54,462 nt of DNA from Streptococcus mitis. Its GTDB lineage: Bacteria > Bacillota > Bacilli > Lactobacillales > Streptococcaceae. The translations under genes and the position numbers were made by a program. Position 1 is the first letter of the stretch; each line of letters opens with the position of its first letter. This document shows positions 51,654-54,462 of the stretch, piece by piece. The notes beneath the pieces were generated by a model, which saw only the letters and a program-made list of their open reading frames with translations, was not told where the DNA came from and searched no databases. The stretch is from contig MKYF01000014.1 of the NCBI GenBank assembly GCA_001914195.1, positions 1 through 54,462 on the forward strand. The letters are read 5' to 3'.

Positions 51654-52049
51654 ATGGGTAAACTATCCTCAATCCTTTTAGGAACCGTTTCAGGTGCAGC
51701 TCTTGCCTTGTTTTTAACAAGCGATAAGGGCAAACAAGTTTGCAGTCAGGCTCAAGATTTTCTAGATGATTTGAGAGAAGATCCTGAGTATGCCAAGGAG
51801 CAGGTCTGTGAAAAACTGACAGAAGTTAAGGAGCAGGCTACAGATTTTGTTCTGAAAACCAAAGAACAGGTTGAGTCAGGTGAAATCACTGTGTACAGTG
51901 TCCTTGCTCAAGCCAAATCATGTGCTCGTCAAGCAACAGAAGCATCAAAAAATCAATTCAATAATCTCAAGGAGCAATGGCAAGAAAAGGCCGAAACTCT
52001 TGACCAATCAGAAGAAATTGTGATTGATATCAAAGAAGAAAAAATCTAG
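51654..52049 (+). CDS. YtxH-domain protein
   Basis: A 131-aa protein beginning with a short hydrophobic Gly-rich segment (residues about 5-23, LLGTVSGAALALFLTSDKG), the YtxH hallmark, followed by a charged helical region. The family has no settled function; some members relate to stress. It lies 15 bp after the DUF948 gene with AAGGAG upstream and is the last gene of the hprK-lgt operon. Confidence 0.82.
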   Translation: MGKLSSILLGTVSGAALALFLTSDKGKQVCSQAQDFLDDLREDPEYAKEQVCEKLTEVKEQATDFVLKTKEQVESGEITVYSVLAQAKSCARQATEASKNQFNNLKEQWQEKAETLDQSEEIVIDIKEEKI

Positions 52050-52110
52050 ATTTGATGAGACTGGGCAAAAACTCAGTTCTCGGAGAAAATGAAGTAGATT
52101 TTCCCACAAT

Positions 52111-52156
52111 AAAACGCATAGTATCAAGGTTTTCAAGTCCTGATATTATGCGTTTT
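52111..52156. terminator. Hairpin repeat copy 4
   Basis: AAAACGCATAGTATCAAGG pairs with CCTGATATTATGCGTTTT (a few mismatches). Its flanks (TTCCCACAAT before, GAAGACTTTTTGAC after) match the reverse complement of the flanks of copies 1 and 2, so the repeat is longer than the hairpin and this copy is inverted. It follows the ytxH gene and can act as its terminator. Confidence 0.8.
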
Positions 52157-52251
52157 TTATGATTTTGAAGACTTTTTGACAAACCTTTTTTAAAACACAT
52201 GAGTGTTATGATTATTTATGGTATAATGGCAGTGTTGAAAGTAAAATATTT

Positions 52252-52355
52252 ATACTCTTCGAAAATCTCTTCAAACCGCGTCAACGTCGCCTTGCCGTAC
52301 TCAAGTACAGCCTGCGGCTAGTTTCCTAGTTTGCTCTTTGATTTTCATTGAGTAT
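52252..52355 (+). repeat. BOX element 5 (boxA-boxC, no boxB)
   Basis: About 104 bp. boxA runs directly into boxC (GCCGTACTCAAGTACAGCCTG junction), with no boxB. An extended -10 (TGG plus TATAAT, 52222-52227) lies just upstream and could drive transcription through this BOX into the YSIRK gene. Nothing else clear is seen before 52556. Confidence 0.9.
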
Positions 52356-52555
52356 TACATTTTTTTATATTTTACTGATATTTTATTAACATTAAGCGAT
52401 CTATTTTTTCTATGATTAGAAATCAATGTGGTAGTTTATGATCAAGTAGAGGAAAAGCTCTAAAATTTTAGTCAAGAAATGATCTAGTATTCTGTCAAGG
52501 CAAAATATTAGAACCTTCTATTTTGTAAAAAATAGCTAGAAAGAAAGTTTGTAAA

Positions 52556-54462
52556 ATGAAAGATATTTTTAATAAACGTCAACGTTTTTCGATTCGAAAG
52601 TTTTCTGTTGGAGTGGCTTCTGTATTAATAGGAATTGCCTTGTTTACACCATCTCAGGGAGTACTTGCTTCTACGGAAAATTCTCTACCTTCTGTGGAGA
52701 AAAGAGAAGCAGTGCAACCTATATCAGATAATCAAAATAATCCTTCTTCTGAGTTAGATACCAGAGATGTTCCAATAGGATCTACAAGGACTACAGAAAC
52801 CGTCACATCTGGGGATAAGGGAAATAATAGCTTGACCACAAGGGATTTCGTGGCGGGTGAAGACAGATCAAGCACTCCAGCGGTGAGAGCAACATCAAAT
52901 CCTTCCGAGGTTAAAAAGTATGAATTAACTGATGAGTATGCTAAGCAAATAAAAGCAGGAGTAATCGGTTCAGAAGGTGATAAGCTTGACAGTTTGTTAT
53001 TAAACGGCCCTCAGTTAAGTCCAGAAGCTTATACAGATGATGATTACTTGAAGGATAAAGAAGAACTTTACATTTATGAAAAAGGCGGGAAAAAGTATGT
53101 AGGTTATAATAGTCATCCCTTATTAGAAGATACTGATGGTGATGGTATTATTGACAGTAAAGAAAAGCCAGATGAAAAATTAAAATGGAATGTAAGTGAG
53201 CGCGATATGATTATGTTCATGGAATTGTCCTACCGTGATGATAATTATATTGATAGAGTGTTGGATCATAAGAAACCTTTAACAGAGTCAGAGTTATATA
53301 AAAAGAATGGTGATAGTAAACCACGTTATGAATATATGATGATGAATAAGGAATTGGGACCTTATTGGGAAAGGAAGAAAAGTTATCATACATCTAGCGG
53401 ACTAGATGCTGTCTTGTATGAAACGAAGAGTGATTTCTCATATTTACCAAATGGAACTGCACAAGTGTTAGCATTTCGTGGAACAAGTGATGTGAAAGAT
53501 ATTAAAGCAGATATCACTCTGGGAACAGGAAGAAATCCTCAACAGGGGATAGATGCAGAAAATATCATGCGTGAACTAGCTAAAGATAAGAGCATTACCA
53601 ATCTTTATTTAACAGGCCATTCTTTAGGAGGATATTTAGTACAACGGGCAATGGTTGAAGCCTATGAGTTGGCATATTCTGACAGCAGAGTCATGTCTCC
53701 TAAAGAACAGTTGGCTTATAGAAACTTTTATAATAATGTATTAAAAAAAGGAACAACATTTAATGCCCCAAAAGTAGTGACAAGTTTGGTTTCTGGTCGT
53801 GACTTTTGGCAGAAAGGTTTAGATAGCAAAAAAATAGCTAAGTCAGGGAAATTGACTCATTATATTGTTGATAATGATTCGACGATAAGAAAAGGTGTCA
53901 GCAATGATAGTGATGTTGTTATAAATGTTGGACGAACCAGTGGAGGTCATAGTTCACGTTCTTATTTTGAAGCCGATATGATTAATAGACGATCAGAGTT
54001 TATATCTGGGAAACGAATTTCTTTAGATGGGACAGGTTATCAAGATAAAAAAATAACAACAGTTAAATCTGTAGAAAAAGTTGGAGAAACTGCTGTATAT
54101 AGTAAACGCGGAGATGACATCATTAAGTCAACAACTGTGAGTATGAAAAATCCTGATACAGGACAGATTACTAAAAATACACTTGAGGAAGTTTTCAAGA
54201 AAGATGGAGCTAAATCTAAGGTTGTGGTTACGCCAATACAGCCAAGTGTACGTTATGAGAAAGACTCCACGAAGGCTAAAGGAGGATCAAAAGTCACAGT
54301 ATCTGGTACTCCAGGGACAAACACAGTAACTACAACTTATACTGTGAATTCGACAGATGGTAGCCTCATTCCACATGAAGGAAAACCAGTTATCAAACCT
54401 TCAACTCCTACAGTGGTCAAGGTCCCAGCTAAAGATGAGGTTGAATACCTCAAAGAAGGCGA
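52556..54462 (+). CDS. YSIRK-type surface protein with class 3 lipase domain (3' end outside window)
   Basis: Open to the window edge (635 codons seen). The N-terminus has a YSIRK-type signal peptide (RFSIRKFSVG at residues 10-19, hydrophobic core 20-38), which directs secretion and wall anchoring near the septum. A disordered Ser/Thr-rich part follows, then DTDGDGIIDSKE (192-203), a calcium-binding thrombospondin-type-3-like repeat. The alpha/beta-hydrolase domain has GTS and the nucleophile Ser356 in GHSLGG, with a candidate catalytic His465 in SGGHSSRSY. From about 560 a G5/E-like spacer with TYTVNSTDG and PTVVKVPAKDEV begins. A C-terminal LPXTG is expected outside the window. Confidence 0.87.
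   Translation, partial: MKDIFNKRQRFSIRKFSVGVASVLIGIALFTPSQGVLASTENSLPSVEKREAVQPISDNQNNPSSELDTRDVPIGSTRTTETVTSGDKGNNSLTTRDFVAGEDRSSTPAVRATSNPSEVKKYELTDEYAKQIKAGVIGSEGDKLDSLLLNGPQLSPEAYTDDDYLKDKEELYIYEKGGKKYVGYNSHPLLEDTDGDGIIDSKEKPDEKLKWNVSERDMIMFMELSYRDDNYIDRVLDHKKPLTESELYKKNGDSKPRYEYMMMNKELGPYWERKKSYHTSSGLDAVLYETKSDFSYLPNGTAQVLAFRGTSDVKDIKADITLGTGRNPQQGIDAENIMRELAKDKSITNLYLTGHSLGGYLVQRAMVEAYELAYSDSRVMSPKEQLAYRNFYNNVLKKGTTFNAPKVVTSLVSGRDFWQKGLDSKKIAKSGKLTHYIVDNDSTIRKGVSNDSDVVINVGRTSGGHSSRSYFEADMINRRSEFISGKRISLDGTGYQDKKITTVKSVEKVGETAVYSKRGDDIIKSTTVSMKNPDTGQITKNTLEEVFKKDGAKSKVVVTPIQPSVRYEKDSTKAKGGSKVTVSGTPGTNTVTTTYTVNSTDGSLIPHEGKPVIKPSTPTVVKVPAKDEVEYLKEG

Overview
The window is chromosomal DNA of a Mitis-group Streptococcus (S. 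mitis, S. oralis, S. pseudopneumoniae or a close relative of S. pneumoniae). The evidence is a set of near-pneumococcal proteins (PrtA, CodY, PncA, MurT-GatD, Vex/Vnc, HprK), low G+C, five BOX repeats all in the same orientation, and a YSIRK-type surface protein. Comparisons with pneumococcus are from memory, not from a search.

Layout. 1-10733: a plus-strand housekeeping run with trmK, a Nif3-like gene, a DAO-type oxidoreductase, galE, a GtrB-like glycosyltransferase, a divergent ferredoxin, a short LysM membrane protein, cmk, a PhnA-like protein, two membrane proteins, and truA-pdxK-ECF S component. 10731-11266: a tandemly duplicated hairpin-plus-BOX block. 11277-17461: minus-strand pepQ, murT-gatD, a nucleotidyltransferase and a flavin disulfide reductase (Har/RclA type). 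17790-21149: cshA, codY-pncA and a tRNA-Leu. 21288-30706: vex1-vex2-vex3, a LysM/Pro-repeat surface protein, vncR-vncS and fba. 30989-33588: a three-gene ABC exporter, then a 3'-truncated tRNA-Thr and the giant cell-wall protease PrtA (34175-40738). 41231-46918: small membrane proteins, the tRNA-modification pair mnmL-mnmM, a cation/proton antiporter and a YihY protein. 46996-52049: queA, nagB, rpsU, hprK-lgt and two small envelope proteins. 52556-end: the N-terminal part of a YSIRK surface protein with a class 3 lipase domain.

Most notable signals. (i) The pep27 peptide gene, which in pneumococcus lies just ahead of vncR, is split: its first seven codons lie at 24842-24862 and the remainder at 27594-27656. 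About 2.73 kb carrying a LysM/Pro-repeat surface-protein gene sits between them, and the original promoter is left on the far side. (ii) Five genes (fer, truA, murT, a DUF3397 gene and mnmL) have a -10 box 6-7 nt before the start codon and no Shine-Dalgarno sequence, so they look leaderless. (iii) A tRNA-Thr(CGT) lacks its 3' part beside prtA, which suggests an old rearrangement junction. (iv) Regulatory sites can be read directly: a CodY box ahead of codY, a NagR/DasR-type operator inside the nagB promoter, and a cre-like site on the ABC-exporter promoter.

How the genes work together. Cell-envelope functions dominate: MurT-GatD amidates lipid II; Lgt, sortase-anchored PrtA and the YSIRK protein, and the LysM protein form the surface; Vex and the ABC-2 system export substrates. 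HprK (carbon control), CodY (amino-acid/GTP control), and GalE, NagB and Fba (sugar metabolism) represent central regulation and metabolism.
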